DNA of 64,000 nt. It comes from Liolophura sinensis. Lineage: Eukaryota > Mollusca > Polyplacophora > Chitonida > Chitonidae. Positions within the stretch are counted from its first letter, which is position 1; every line of letters starts with the position of its first letter. This document shows, one piece after another, positions 1 to 13,400 of the stretch. The stretch lies in assembly GCF_032854445.1 (NCBI RefSeq), contig NC_088300.1:27883608-27947607 (forward strand). Reading direction: 5' to 3'. The position numbers and the translations under genes were made by a program. Below the pieces are notes generated by a model. That model saw only the letters and a program-made list of their open reading frames with translations. It had not been told where the DNA came from and made no database searches.

Positions 1-999
1 TTGTCTTTCCAAATTCTGCATGAACTATTAATATGTTATTCTATATATTCCACAAACACGCATCTCAAGTATATTACTAACAACATTTACATGTATACTC
101 AATGCTTACTTCGTTTTTCAATTATTAAAAAATGATATATAATAGTTTGAGTAGGGGCAAGACTGAGAATTTTACTGTATAAGATTTGTGAGATGAAATG
201 TAATTATTATCATACCTACCTGATAGCGGTATCATAGCTCCTGGTGCATGTTGGCAGTTGGCTAAAGCTAGTGCAGCAAGCTAAGCTTGGTTCACACAAA
301 GGCAAGCATGTTCTAATTGTAGTACAATAAACAGTGTATGGGCTTTGATGAAAAATGAAGACAAACCAAAAAAGAAACAACAACAAATGAGTTGTGGAAA
401 TCACCCTTTATTAAGGGAAACTTTTCCTTTGGGATTTTTGTGTGGAAATTGGCTGATGATGAGACAGAAGTAGCTATTGTTTGGAGCCTGTAGGCTGTGA
501 GCTTCATCTTGGGCTTTTTTTCCTTTTCTTCATGAACAGAAAACCAGAGGTAGTCCAGTCAGTTTTGAAAGGCAGAGTGCTATATGGGTATGAGATCTTA
601 GGTGCTAAGTCAGTTGTTGGCCTGTACAGATATACAGGTATGATTAAATAAGGTTTCTGCTGAAGAGCTCCAGCTGAAACTGAACTTTCGCATTTCCAAA
701 TGAATAACTGAAATTTTCTTGCATATAACCCTTCTTTAACTCTGTCCCTCTGGCCACACCTTCACAATGGTGATATAATTTGTTTGCCTCTTAGATTGTA
801 ACTATTTTGGTGTCAGGTCGTACCAAAAATTTTGAAAATGGTTCTTGATGTTGCCTTGTTTAGTGTTCAAGCTCTGAGAGTTTAGAGTTAGGAAAAAACA
901 TGACTGGTTTGCCTGGTATCAGCATAATTTAATTGGGTGTGGAGTCCTGTCTAGTGTCTTTGGCATGATACTTCAGTGGCGAGAGCACTTTGGCAGCAT

Positions 1000-1110
1000 G
1001 GACTTGTCCTGCCACAAGAAGACACAGTATATGCTCACTCACCTAGCAACTTCTCGTCGTCATATGACTAAAAAATTGTGAAGTGCAATGTAAAACCCCA
1101 AACATACACT
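1000..1110 (+). repeat. Degenerate 3' fragment of SINE family 2
   Basis: Contains 'cgtcgtcatatgact', 'aaaaattgtg' and 'gtaaaacccc', matching the 3' half of the fuller element at 37783–38137 in the same order. The tRNA-like head is missing. Confidence 0.6.
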
Positions 1111-2744
1111 TACATGTATTCTACACTTATATCGTGAAGCTTTATTTGATCAAAGGGTTGTGTGTTTTTCTGAGATGAACCCTGTGGCTCAACAGATGAT
1201 CATGAAGGCAGAGAACATGGTTGAGATTGATTTACCCTATAACAGAACATACATTGTATTTCAGTCAGCAGTAAATCTGAAGCAGAAGTATAAAGGCTTC
1301 ATCATCAAGGCATAGAGCATTATTGACAAGGATTTACTTTTAACAGAACGTTTTCAGGATATTATACCAATATCACAAACAAACTTGAACACAGTAGTGA
1401 TGGAATGGTACTGGGGATGCTGTAGGGTCACCTTGTAGTTAAGGTTTGGGATATACCCTTCTCTCAGGGGGTCCATGTTGACAGAGCGTGCTGGGTCTAA
1501 CCCAAGCCGGTCCAGCCATCCCTCAAGGCATGACCACACAATAGGGTTTAGACCAAGCCAACCATACGCTAAGCAAGTGCAGGAATGTGCCTTGCTGACC
1601 AAGCTGTGTCAGAGTTAACAAAACACAGGTAAACTGTTTTCCTTTCACCTGTGTGAAGACAGGTCTTGTGATGCAGCTCAGGTGTGGCCACTAGGCTGTA
1701 ATGCTTTCTTGTGGAATTGCTGATCAACACTTCAGCTGAGAACACACACATTCAGCAGGTATGTCTCTTCATCGACCAGGTAAACATGATTGTTTGTCAT
1801 TAGCGGTGACGTCACCTGAAGGTGCTGTAATCATGGTAATGAGTGAGCATAGCGGCTCACTCTTGCCAAGTTTTAATATATACTTAGCTATTAAGTCATG
1901 TCAGAAAGGCACTGTTGAATTTTAATCCATTTATTTTTATACTTTATGAGACCATTACTAAATTACTAACAAATCTGATGGCAGTTTTTGTAATTTAATT
2001 GGTGAAATGCAATATTTGTGTGAATCAGTTAACAGTAGCATGGTTAAGGTGTGTGTGTTGGTTGAGGGGTGGGGGTGCATATTGTAGCCAGGTATGGTCA
2101 GCACCTTTTGAGGGTAGGCCAGACGTCCTGTCTTAGTCAGACAGGTATCATACTTCCTCTATAGCCTCAAACTATAACTTCTCCACTGATCACTGTCGTC
2201 CAGGGTTTGACCACTGTATGGCCAGCTCCCCTGCAGCTCCAGGCCCTCATGTTCAGTCAGGCTGATGTGAGTTCTTATCAGAATCCAGAAGGGAAGTAAG
2301 TTGATAAATTTGATATAGGTTTCCTCTACATTAGATGCCTTTTGTATTTATCTCTAACAGTTGTATTGTTTTCTGTTGTACAAACGCCACACATTTTTAC
2401 ATGCCTATTGGCTTGACCCATGGTATTTTGGTGCACAGAAATAAAGTTATCACCAATACTTGTTCTCATGTGTTCACATTCTATGTTTAGGAATGGCTAT
2501 AAATGTAATATAGGCCTCCACATCACTAACTTTAACATATGCCCTGGAAATAAGATAGATGGAGCATTTTAGCTGTGATTTAAAAAAAAAAACAAGAGTA
2601 TAACCATGAATGTGTACTATTTATGGCTAAAAATAACTCGCTAATGAGTAGCTTGAAGTAAATGCACATGCATGAATAGCTGGCATCAGGCTTGTGTTAA
2701 CAATTCAAACAGATAATCAGAGAGAGCACATCCCTTTACCTTTA

Positions 2745-3010
2745 TAAGATATACTAGAGGTACACTTGAGGTACATCTGGGGTGTACCATTGGGGTGCAG
2801 CATATCTGAACTGAGATGTGTCTAAGGTATAGTTAAGGTGTATTAAAGGTGTATCTGCCAATTATGCAAATTAGTACCTCAAGCACACCTATAGTACGCC
2901 TCAGTGGAGGTGTACCATGTAAATATTAGGTAAAAAATATGATGCCTAAGGTGTATCTGAGGTACAACTGAGGAATGGCTGAGGTACATGCTCATAGGCA
3001 AGGTGGGTGT
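2745..3010. repeat. AGGTAC/AGGTGTA-rich degenerate repeat, block 1
   Basis: Many diverged copies of 'gaggtacatctgaggtgta' in both orientations. Same motif family as 3590–3800 and 34735–35000. Confidence 0.5.
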
Positions 3011-3589
3011 ATACTGTTTTCACTTTTATTTTGATGGAAAACAAGCATAAACACTTAAGTTTGCAAGTGCAAGCTGTTCTTTGTTTACAGTGTCTGTAAA
3101 TTTTACCTGATTCACATGCAACAACAGTGGTATACTTTTACGTGAGGTTTTCTAGCTACTTGATCAAAGTTTAGCGCTACTCCTTTTTTAAAACCTTTTA
3201 GAGCCATTTATGTGCCCAAACATGTTACAAATTCTGTCCCAGGAAGCATCAAACAGTGCATAATTGGTTGTTTCCTGCAGCCTGGTGTATTCTGTAAGAA
3301 GCTAGAGACCATGCAATCTCCTTAGTAACAAATGGCATGGGTGAAGAAAATGGTCCTCCCATCATTATTGCATAGAAAAATGCCTATTTTTCAATCGCTG
3401 TCAGCAATCTTATATTCATTGGACTTGCATAATTTTCAGCTTTTCACATTGTCTGAGTATTTCTGCAGAGCTTTGTGGTGTTATTTTGTACAACTAGGCC
3501 TTACTGGTGGCTAGCAAAGTGGCCAAAAGTGACCTTTTCACCAGTGCTTTACCATTGCGTGGCCATTTTTACTTTTTTAACTCTCAAAG

Positions 3590-3800
3590 TTTTTAAAGTG
3601 CACCTGAGGTACATCTTCTAAGTGCTGAGGTACATCTAAGGTATAAGTATTTGACTGAGGTGCACTTGAGGTACAGTACACCTCAGATAATGTAGATGTG
3701 GTGTACACCTCATCTATACCTCACACTAAGGTGTTCATGAGGCGTACACCTCATACACACCTCACCTATACCTCACACTGAGGTGTTCACCTTATGTCTG
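3590..3800. repeat. AGGTAC/AGGTGTA-rich degenerate repeat, block 2
   Basis: Dense direct and inverted copies of 'gaggtaca' and 'gtacacctca', so parts are self-complementary. The leader 'actttttttaactctcaaag' (ends about 3592) recurs at 34810–34830 and 34975–34990 beside the same motif. Confidence 0.5.
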
Positions 3801-6519
3801 TAAGGATGTCAAACTGGTGAACTATAGAGTAGGTACTATAGAGACATCTAGGTGTAGCTTCATTCAGCCGTGAAAAAACTTGAAGGGTATTGTCTTAGTT
3901 TTAATGGTTAATAGCTGTTTGAGTCTGTGATTAAGACAATGAGCATTTCATATGTAGGCATCAGTGACTCTGTCTACATGATGAAGCTGAATTGATGTAC
4001 ATTTATTGCACCTGTATACTCACTTTACAATTAAGCAGAGTTATTTGCGGAAATAAAGTTAAATTTGCTGCACTGTTGAGATTAAAATAAATCGATTTAA
4101 TAATATCCCAACTTAATGGTAATTGATACAGAGATTCTGTATATTCATTTGACTCAATATAGCTCAGTATAGACTGTAGTATATAGTTCAATAGATCAGT
4201 ATGAAATTAAGCTAATTTATGTTCAGAACAGATGTTAAATTTGCAGCATCATTGAGATTAAAATAGATTGATTTATAAGAGGACTTTTGGTCTAACACTC
4301 CATCAGTATAAAGTCAAACAAGTTTTTTTCTCAGAAAAGAAGTTTATTTGCAGCATGAATGGGGTTTATTAGTGAACCACATCTGTTCACAGAGATGGTT
4401 GATGCAATGCTGGCATGTTTTCAGGATTTTGGTTTAATTAATTGTTATTGAGATCTGGCTGTGTCTCGAAAATTATATCCCTGATACAAGAGTTTTTGTC
4501 AATGAACTTTGACGGGTTCATTTCCTTTTTCGACTTCTGAAAAGAGATAGTCATCCGTGTAGTTCTTGTTTATAATCTAACTTGTATATGATGTGAGAGA
4601 GAATTAGTGGCAGGAAGACACTTTTTTGGCAGGGTGAGCTATGAAGTCAGGTACATGTGTATGGACAGGTAGACCTAATCTTTGTTGGGGGGAAAGTGAA
4701 GGCCGATATGATGAGAGCCATCTGGAGTTATAACACTGCCCCTCCCCCTTCAAATGCCTCAGCTTGACTTCTCCACAAAAAGCCCACTGTTATTATTCTC
4801 CAGTAATTACATCAAACCTCCTGTCAATATAGTTACAAGGTCACATTTCACAGGTAGAAATTCTCATCGCAGAGAGTCTATGGGGAGGGGTTTAGTGAAT
4901 AGCTAATGGCTTCTGACTGCTAGGGATTCTTTTTTACACAACCTTGGCGAGTTTGTCATTCAGACAGGTTTAATTGCAGTTTGTTTCAAGTTGTTATAAG
5001 TAAGGTAGGTATGTGAGTGTCAGGGTTGAAAAGGGGGTGGCAGCATTGAGTAGGGCTCAAAATTATCTAGACTGGGAGTGTGTATGGATACATCTGTACA
5101 TGACCTTAAATTTTGCCCACGAAAGTGATTTTTAGAGGCAAATAAATGTCACAGAATATTATTTTTGGTGCTGAAACTTACAATTTACCCAAAGAATATC
5201 ATTCCATATTTCAAGCAAACCTCAAAGCACCTTTCTAAAATCAGTAGAACTCTCAGAATTGGTAAATGTGTGCAAGTAATTCATTGACGAAATATATGGT
5301 CACTTAGGATATAGATTATTCATCATGTGAAATATTTTATCATATTAAATGTAAAGATTGAATGGAAATTTGTACAATAAACTTTGTGAGAGGCTTTTCT
5401 AAACTTTTCAGAAGAAATATAGTCAAGATTATTATGTTTCAGTGTAGATTATATCTGTGTAGATTGACAGTTCACAATGATATGCCAAGGTTAAATTTGT
5501 GTGATAAGTAGGCATGAGGAAATGAGAATTGCAGCTGGAAATGAGACACATTTTATTGTTGACTTGTGACGTGTAAATTTATTCAGTGGCTGAACACGCG
5601 AAGAGTGTATTTTGATTCTTCAGTCGTGCGATTATTTTTTGGTGATTTGGCTGGCTGAGGTCTTGATCTCTATTGTTGATTGTCTAGGCTAGTGCTCTGA
5701 TAAACATCTTGCGGATATGGAGACAGCAGCCCTTCTCCATGCAGCCGTATGCATGACTAAGGGTGGATCCTAGACACAACTGTCAGTCCAGGCCCCAGGA
5801 TCACCAAGCTGTCAGAGGCTTTAGCCAGATTTAGTCTTGTTGTGTAATTCTTGCATGAACTTTGTTTTTTGAAATTCAACACTAGTTTTCAATTTTGTTA
5901 TGAAAGTTTAAGACAAATCTAAGTATTAAAATTAAAATTACATGGTAAGAACCGTTCTAGAGCAGCATCCTGTTTTTTGAAGTGAAGATTAAGTCTGGCT
6001 TAAGTGTAAGACAACTAAATGATCCTGGAACTTCTAATCTGATCACTGCTGCATGTCCTCACCAGAGCCACACCCAGGTTTGGCACACACCTGACCCACC
6101 CCACCCACTCAGCCTGTCTCCCTCTGTCTGCTGCCTGACCCCCTGTCATGATAGCTTCCTGTGTCTAAGAACCTGTTCCCCTGTTTCCAGGCCACTCATT
6201 ATCAGTTGTGACAACACCGTGCTCCTCATATCAGTAGTTGTATTTGTGAATGACAAGTAAAAAGCAGCATGGGGGCAAAGACAAGTAAAATCTACATAAG
6301 CATGCATGGCCCTGGTTGTACCTCACTTCAGGTGTTGTCAGGGCGTGTGTTGGGGCCCTTGTGTTTATGGATGACTGATCATGTTTTGCATGTCCAGGAG
6401 AAAACTCTGATCGTTTTACTGTCAGTATGCAAGATGTAATCACGTTACTACTTGAGACACCTGGCATGAAGTTATGTGGGAGAGGTAGCTATATAGCTAG
6501 ACTCGTATGTGTTCAATGA

Positions 6520-6674
6520 CTGTGTAATCAACGGGAGCAGGTTGGCTGGCGGTTGCGTCTGATCGAGGAGAAGTGTTTCAGGGGCTGTAGTGTGGTCGGT
6601 GAACTGTGGTCAGGCCATGTGTCTGGTGGTTTGAGATCTCTACTGTTCAGCAGAGAACCGTCTATCTGGGACAG
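6520..6674 (+). other. Candidate noncoding 5' exon (speculative)
   Basis: The main coding exon needs an upstream noncoding exon. This GC-richer block ends with the consensus donor CAG|GTAAGA at 6675. No transcript evidence is available, and similar donors occur at 6936 and 7454, so the choice is weak. Confidence 0.15.
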
Positions 6675-7915
6675 GTAAGAGACATGAGGATTAATAACCA
6701 CTGCTCCGTGGATGACAAATAACTGTGGGAGAACTCATCTCCCCGAGGCTTCTGTCTCTCCACTCCACAGGGACATACATCATGCTGTGGACATTCCGGT
6801 GGCAGATTAGTTATAAAAATCCGAGATAAATCTGCCCATGTAGGGGTGTGTAACTGTGAGCTAACTCAGCTGAGCAACAACTGTCTGACTCCCCCAATCT
6901 TTATCCCTCATCACATTCGTGTTCCCAGTACTCAAGGTAAGAGGCAATCTCGGTTGAGCCCCCTCTCTCTGTTTTGTCACACACAAACAGATCTCTTGTG
7001 TGCCAGCTCATTTTCTCGATGTACGTCCTCAATGTTTAGTTTAATGTACAACATGTTGATTTTAGCGCACAGAGGCATGTTTGTCAGCTGGCCTTAACAT
7101 GGCTATGATTGCAATGTATCAACAGCTTTATTACCCAGCTCCTCTCCCAAATAACTGGAGACTTACTGACAGCATATTTGTCAACAATTTGTGGAGAGGG
7201 TTGGGACAGATTGATCGCTGGAGGTTGGGGGAGCTGGCCCCACGACAGAGCAGCCAAATCACTCCACTGATCCCCTCCTGCTAAACACAGCCTCTCTTTT
7301 TGTTCTTTTGACATTTAGAGAAAGGTCAAGTTGACAGATGATTTTTGTAATGTAGAGGTGGAGTTTAAGGAGACATTGCTCTGGTCATTCATCTAAGACT
7401 GGTCAGTCAGCTTTGTTCTCTCTGGTTATTACTACTTCATACACCTGTATAAGGTAAGCTGTTCTAGTTACCGTACTGTTTTCTTGGAGACATTCCTGAT
7501 TTATGCGTGAAATGTTGAGGAATGGAAAGAACTGAAAAATCACCTGTTAAGGGGTCTTCTATTTTTTTTATTAGACCAAACAGTATCTACAACTCAGTTG
7601 TAAATGAAATGAATGATTATTAAATGAATGATTATGGTTCAACATCATTTTTTCAGTGTTTGCATTTCTGCTAAATTCATGCTGTCTAACTAGTTCTGCC
7701 ATTAAATCATTACAGGAAAGGTGTTAAGGAATGGAGTTACTATAAACATACGCCATACCCATTATTTCACCCTTAGTCAATTTTACGCAAAGTGTCTGAT
7801 GGTAATAATATGATTGATGATTGTTATAAAGATTGGAGACAGTAGTTTATGATTGTCAGCAGTACTTTACATCTTGTGGTGGATTTGTGCAATCATGTAC
7901 TTTATGGTGGATAAA

Positions 7916-8065
7916 GGACACCAGTAACTACCCTTGTAACGACATGCTTGTATTCGATCGTTGTCTTGTGGACACCAGACACCAATAACTGCCCTTGTAA
8001 TGACATGCTTGTATTCAGTCATTGCCTTGTGGACACCAGACACCAATAACTACTGTATTCTTGTA
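7916..8065 (+). repeat. 61-bp tandem repeat, about 2.5 copies
   Basis: 'cccttgtaa(c/t)gacatgcttg' occurs at 7931 and 7992, 61 bases apart, flanked by 'ggacaccaga' units; a third partial unit ends near 8065. Confidence 0.7.
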
Positions 8066-10137
8066 ATGCTGTTCAGTATGGGATATATTGCCAGGCTGTT
8101 CATGACATGAAAGTCAATGAATATCTATTGAAGCATGACACCATTACCAGTTTAATATGCACGATATTAGCGTCTGGGTTTGATTCAATATAATATTATG
8201 AAGGTCTTTTTATCCCTATCTTATTGTCTTGTATCCTTCTTGGTGATAATTAATGAAGGCCTGTTTTGCTGAGGCATAACGAGATGATACTGGAGGAACT
8301 TTCTGCTTGTCTTAACATATCCATTGATTTAATCGGTTCCGTGCATCACAAATTGCTCAAACAGGATTTTACATGTTATGAGTAGGAAGTCATGGTGGTT
8401 TTGATACTTATAGATTCAATTTGATAGTATTTTTTTTATGGTAGCATTTTATGTATTAAAACTAACCCAGATTGTGTGATAGGTATTAGATGTTTAAAAT
8501 TCAGTCACTGTTGACAGTCCAAGTGTGTCACATACCAGTAACAGCTGCCACATATTTATGGTAGTTTGAACGCATGTCAAGTGTCATGACCCTACATAAC
8601 TTTTGTATCTAGCCACAATATGGTTAAAATCTCCTTATATTAGTCGTTATTAATTTGCTATAGTGAACAAATTTTCTTCTTCTTCACTTTGTTTTTCTTA
8701 AACAAATTTTTCTGTGCTGAAATCCAAATTATGAAAAATCATTTGTTGGGATGTATGCTGTACTTAAATACAGATGTTTAGATGTAAATGTTTAGCTGGA
8801 CATTGTAGGTATGTACTTAGCGCTATATTAACCCTGGCCAAGCCCCAAGCTGAACTATCCCACATTGTTTTATACCTGTACATTCCAGCCCTACTGGCAA
8901 GGCTGGAATTCCACCATATCTTTGCTGAGCCTGAACCCATGTGATAAAAGAATGGGTCATCCACTCACCTGGTACAGTGTTAAAGCTGTACAGTGTTAAA
9001 GATTGTATAGTTAGTGTTTAGTCCACCTGGATTAAGACCAGTGCTAAGTAGTTATTCTGAATGTGGAAAATCCAAGACTTTATTTCAGTATCTTGTTTTT
9101 CTGAGCCTTCGAGTTGTACCTGCTAGCTGCATGCAGATCTCAGGTAAACCAACAGATTTACTGTATTTACGCTAAAATTTGGCTTAGAGGCAGGTTATGA
9201 TGTAAACACTTTTAACACACACAAAGAAAATAATCATTCACAATAAGATAATAATCATTCAAAATGGGTATCTTAGTCACAGACGAAATTTTAGGTCAGA
9301 TACATTATTTTATGTCAAAGCGTCGGTTGAGGGGCATTTTTTGGTTGATGTGCTACATATATGTAATCCATCACCTTTGAACCATGTCCCCTAAATTTGG
9401 CATGCTTTTTACAGCACCTGCACTTGTTGTTTTATCAGCACATAGCCAATGGTCTGTAACATTATACAAACAGTTGCTGCCTTAAATGGCATTGAGGCAT
9501 GTGCCAGATTTTTCGTTTGTGTGCGGAGCCTTTATAACGCTGGCCCACTGAAGTGGCTAATGTTTTGTGTGAGGTTCCATTTCCTCACAACTACTCCTAA
9601 AGGCATGCTTATTACAAAAGATTGGTAGCTTCAGATAATACCTGTTGGTATGTTTACCCACGAGTCCAAACCTAAGAGTGTTTTTGTCTGATAGTAAGCT
9701 ATTAAGTTGGCCATAATGGCTGAGCCACCCCTTAGCCAAGCACTCATCCTTGCAGGACACTAATGCCTGAATGCCCTCTGGCTGTCTTACCCTTCTGATT
9801 CCCATTCAACTGGAGATAAGCATTGTCACAGTGTGTGCGTTTATGAACCCAGTGTGCTTCTGTTTGCAAGGGGCTGTCCACTAATTCACTGCATGTCCAG
9901 GGAGTTTAAATTTAACTCCTGAATCCCAACTAGGGCCTGTCAACTCCTGGTTGTTGGCTACTTTGCAACTTGTTCAAGGTATTTTTACTTTTACACTGGA
10001 GTTAACCTGATGGTTCCTCCTGTCTGGTTATAATAATGCTGGGTTGTCTACCTGTTCAATCCTATTTTACTTTCACGTCAAAGTTCACCGTATGGTTCCT
10101 GCTATCTGGTTATAATAATGCTGTGTTTTCTACTTGT

Positions 10138-10146
10138 TCAAGGTCA
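10138..10146 (+). promoter_or_regulatory. TCAAGGTCA, NR5A/ERR-type nuclear-receptor half-site
   Basis: Exact match to the extended half-site bound by FTZ-F1/SF-1 and ERR-type receptors. It recurs 64 bases later in the same tandem array. Function is inferred from the motif only. Confidence 0.25.
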
Positions 10147-10201
10147 TTTTACATTTACATTGGAGTTTACTGATGGTAATAGTAATGAGTTGACTACCTG
10201 T

Positions 10202-10210
10202 TCAAGGTCA
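10202..10210 (+). promoter_or_regulatory. Second TCAAGGTCA half-site
   Basis: Second exact copy. The other array units have diverged versions (TCAAGGTAT at 9974, TCAAGGCTG at 10285). Confidence 0.25.
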
Positions 10211-10403
10211 GTTTACCTTCACATTGACGTTCACCTCATGTTTCCTGCTATATGGTTAAAAATACTGCTGTATTGGTTACTTGTTCAAGGCTGTGTTAGA
10301 TTTACCGGGGAGTTCTGATATATAGCCTGTGGTTTTGATCAATCTCATATTGTATTTAATTCTGTCACTCGATCTATTGCAACTTTACTTTCTATATTGA
10401 CAG

Positions 10404-13400
10404 ACTGAATCAGCAAGATGGGTCAGACCAGTTCTCAGGAGATTGAACCTTCTGTTTCACCAGTAAAGAAGGCACCAGCCCCACCTCGCCCTCAAGAACC
10501 ACCAAAACTTCAACTAGCTCCACGTCTGCCAAGCTACGCAGTTCCAGAAAACAAGGTCTTACCAACTGAGTTGCCTTCCAGACCATTAAGGGCTGTTTCG
10601 TCCCCTTTCTCAAAGTCTAATGCAGATTCTGACGAACTTAGTGTGGACAAGGAAAACAAACCATTAGAAAATGGATCTGTGAATCTGGACCATAATTTCT
10701 TCCCAGAAGATCAGACAGCGTGTGAGATTAGTGATCAGGATTCTGATGTGAATAGTGTTAAGGGAAGAGAAAAGTATAAAGCACCAAGTCCCCCAACTGA
10801 GAAAGTTCTGCCAGTGAATTCACAAGGACACGTAGACAACATATTTCTGGATCCGTTTTATAACAGAGCGGCTTTAGCACACAGGAGGACAAATTCTTTG
10901 GACAGATTGCCTGCCTCACGTGTGAACGGTCACCCCAGGCGACCTATCTCTGCTGTAAACCTCACCTCCAGTGAGCACACCATTTTTGAGGACCCGGAGG
11001 AAGCTAATCAAAACAATAAGTACACCTCACTGCCTCAAAAAAGTACATTTCCCATGGACTATTCTTATGCAGTGACTTATGCGCAACTAGCTGGACATCG
11101 GCGAAAAAAAGTGCAGACAAAACTAGAAAGTGAAAAGGAGATTCTTCTGAAGCAGCAGAGTTTACCTGAACTCAAAGGAAAGAAAGACATGGAACCTAGT
11201 GTGGACATGTACGTTACCCATGAGGGTGAAATTGACCTGGACAGTTTGACTCCAAAGAAAAAGAAATACAAGGCTCCAGCTCCACCTTCCACCCCTAAGG
11301 TATCAAAGCATGCAGTTATTCTTCATACACATAACTCAGGGAGGCCTATTAAAACGGCACATGCGCCAGTGTCATCACATAAGAAAGTGCTGGCTCCTGC
11401 AGAGCCCCCTGTGGAGCCCCCTGTGGACTATGACACTGATGAGATTGTTACCCATTCTGTAACCCTGCAGAATCAGTCTGTGCAGCCCTCATATTCTAAT
11501 GGAATAGATGCTGCTTTGAAATCTCCACCAAAAATGTCTGAAGTTGAGAGAGTCTCGAATGGAAAGGAGAGAATTTCAAATGGAATAGGGAGAGCTGTTG
11601 ATTCCCCCATCTCTGTAGATATTAAGATTGTAGGGTTGCCAATGGTGCCATCTGAAAAAGTGTCAGAAAAGAAGGTGACTCAGAACCCAGTTCCTTTAGG
11701 CGCTCTTCGCAGGCAGATGTCCGGGGCAGATCCTGTGTCCCCAACCTCGCCCAAATCCCCACCGCCTCCTGTGAAACCCAAACCATTGAGGAGTCCAGAT
11801 GAAGGCAGATTTACATTTCCAAGTGTTCCAGGGAAGCTGGACACAGACGTTGTTACTGTCAATGGGCAGATTATCCCAGAAGTACCTATGCAAGATCCTG
11901 TACAGAATGAAGTTGTGTCATTGAGCATTGACTGTAAATCTAAGATTGTTAAATCTGCAGTTGCCAGCCCACCAGTGACCATTTCACCAGTGGCCTCTTC
12001 GCTGGTTGTTAGCCCAGTGGTGACTACCGCCCCCGTCATTAGCTCACCAAAGGCCACCCCACCAGTTATCAGTCCACCAGTTGCCCCTGTTGTTCCAGGT
12101 AGTATTGTGATTCACCCAGTCATCAATCTTTCAGACAGAAATGGAATTGGAGTACCAAAAACATCACCTGAAGTTCATCCCATACAGAGAGAAAATAGAA
12201 GCACTATTCATCTGAGTAGTGAAGGCAAAACAAACTTGATCAGAAAGCAAAATAGTGTTGATGTGGAAGTGACCAATCCACAACATGCCTGTTTGAACGC
12301 AGTTATCAGTGGACATGAAAGAGAGGTAAATCCTGTCATAAATAATTCCAAATCTGAAATACAAGTTAATTCAAGAGAAAGTGTCCAGGATAATGTTGGT
12401 AATCATCTTCATGAAGAAAGAACAAAAGATTCTTCCTTCGTAACTGCAGATATAAAGCCAATACCTCTGGGCCTTACTGCAGATATCATCCTGGAAAAAT
12501 CTACAGTGTGTGAGAATAATCCAGCGACACTCCCTCAATCACAGTCTGGTAGTGAGAGTGGAGTCGCAATGCTACTGAGTGACCAGAGCTTTGAGAGTTT
12601 GACAACAGGAGACAGAAGCATGGATGTGGTTGTAGCAGAGGGTGAAGAGGAGCCCTTGAGTAGTGAAGGACAAGTGAGTCAGGGCACCATGACGATTGTT
12701 CCTTCTGACATGGTGGACAGGGTGGTAAGCCTCAGCCGCTCTGTATCAACATCATCCTCAGACTCTGCCAAACCTATGTCCCCACCACTCACTCCTGATG
12801 ACAGCCAACATCCAAAGATGAACAGTCTGCTGCAAAATGACATTGTTGCTGCGGCACAAGTCAGGGTTCTGAAACTGAAGAAACCTGCAACTGCACCACC
12901 ACCTCCTAAGGATCCAGAGGAAGTCTTCAAAGAAGAGCTTGCCAAAATTCACAAGGAAAGAGAAGTGCGAATCACGCGCAACCTTTCAAGAGACAAGGAC
13001 ACAGCCTCATCTGGGACAGAGAGCGATCAGCACCAGGGAGAGGCCTCCACTCGTGATGTCATGCCAGACAAAGATAATGACTCCGGCATCCAAGCCTGCT
13101 CCTTTTCTGAGGATTGGACCCCAGAGCATGACCTGGAGGATTCTGATGATGAAAACAGATCTGTCCTCACCAGCAGGTCCGGAATGTTCTATGATGGCAG
13201 GGAGGCAAAAACAAACAAACCAAAGGTGAAGCCATCAAACTCAATGTCCTCAAATGCCCGTGTAAAGGTTCTGAGAAAATCTGACTCAGATGCCACTGAC
13301 AAGTTTGGGAGTTTGAGAAGATTCAGAGACAACGTTCATAAAAGTGTGAAACATGCACTGAGCTCAGTAAACAGGCCTTCCAGCAAACCATCGAAGTTAG

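Larger units (their letters stand above)
9971..10320 (+). repeat. Tandem repeat (about 64–83 bp units, 5 copies) just upstream of the coding exon
   Basis: Units begin with TGTTCAA at 9971, 10053, 10135, 10199 and 10282 (spacings 82, 82, 64, 83). They share 'ggttcctgctatctggttat' and 'ttcac..t..agtt' segments. The array ends about 85 bases before the coding-exon acceptor, so it lies in the intron. Two units carry TCAAGGTCA exactly. Confidence 0.75.
1..10403. other. Noncoding region upstream of the disordered protein gene
   Basis: Open frames here are short, lack recognisable domains and lack convincing splice pairs. It may contain noncoding first exons and the promoter of the downstream gene. 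One candidate is a GC-richer block around 6520–6674 ending in the strong donor ACAG|GTAAGA; another strong donor (CAAG|GTAAGA) ends at 6935. Repeats found here are listed separately. Confidence 0.5.

Noticed and set aside
1354-1602. 82-codon - strand open frame as a possible exon
   Set aside because: Reads fairly protein-like but no recognisable family, weak donor context, and no partner exon nearby.
11680-12057. 125-codon - strand open frame
   Set aside because: Antisense shadow of the large + strand coding exon.
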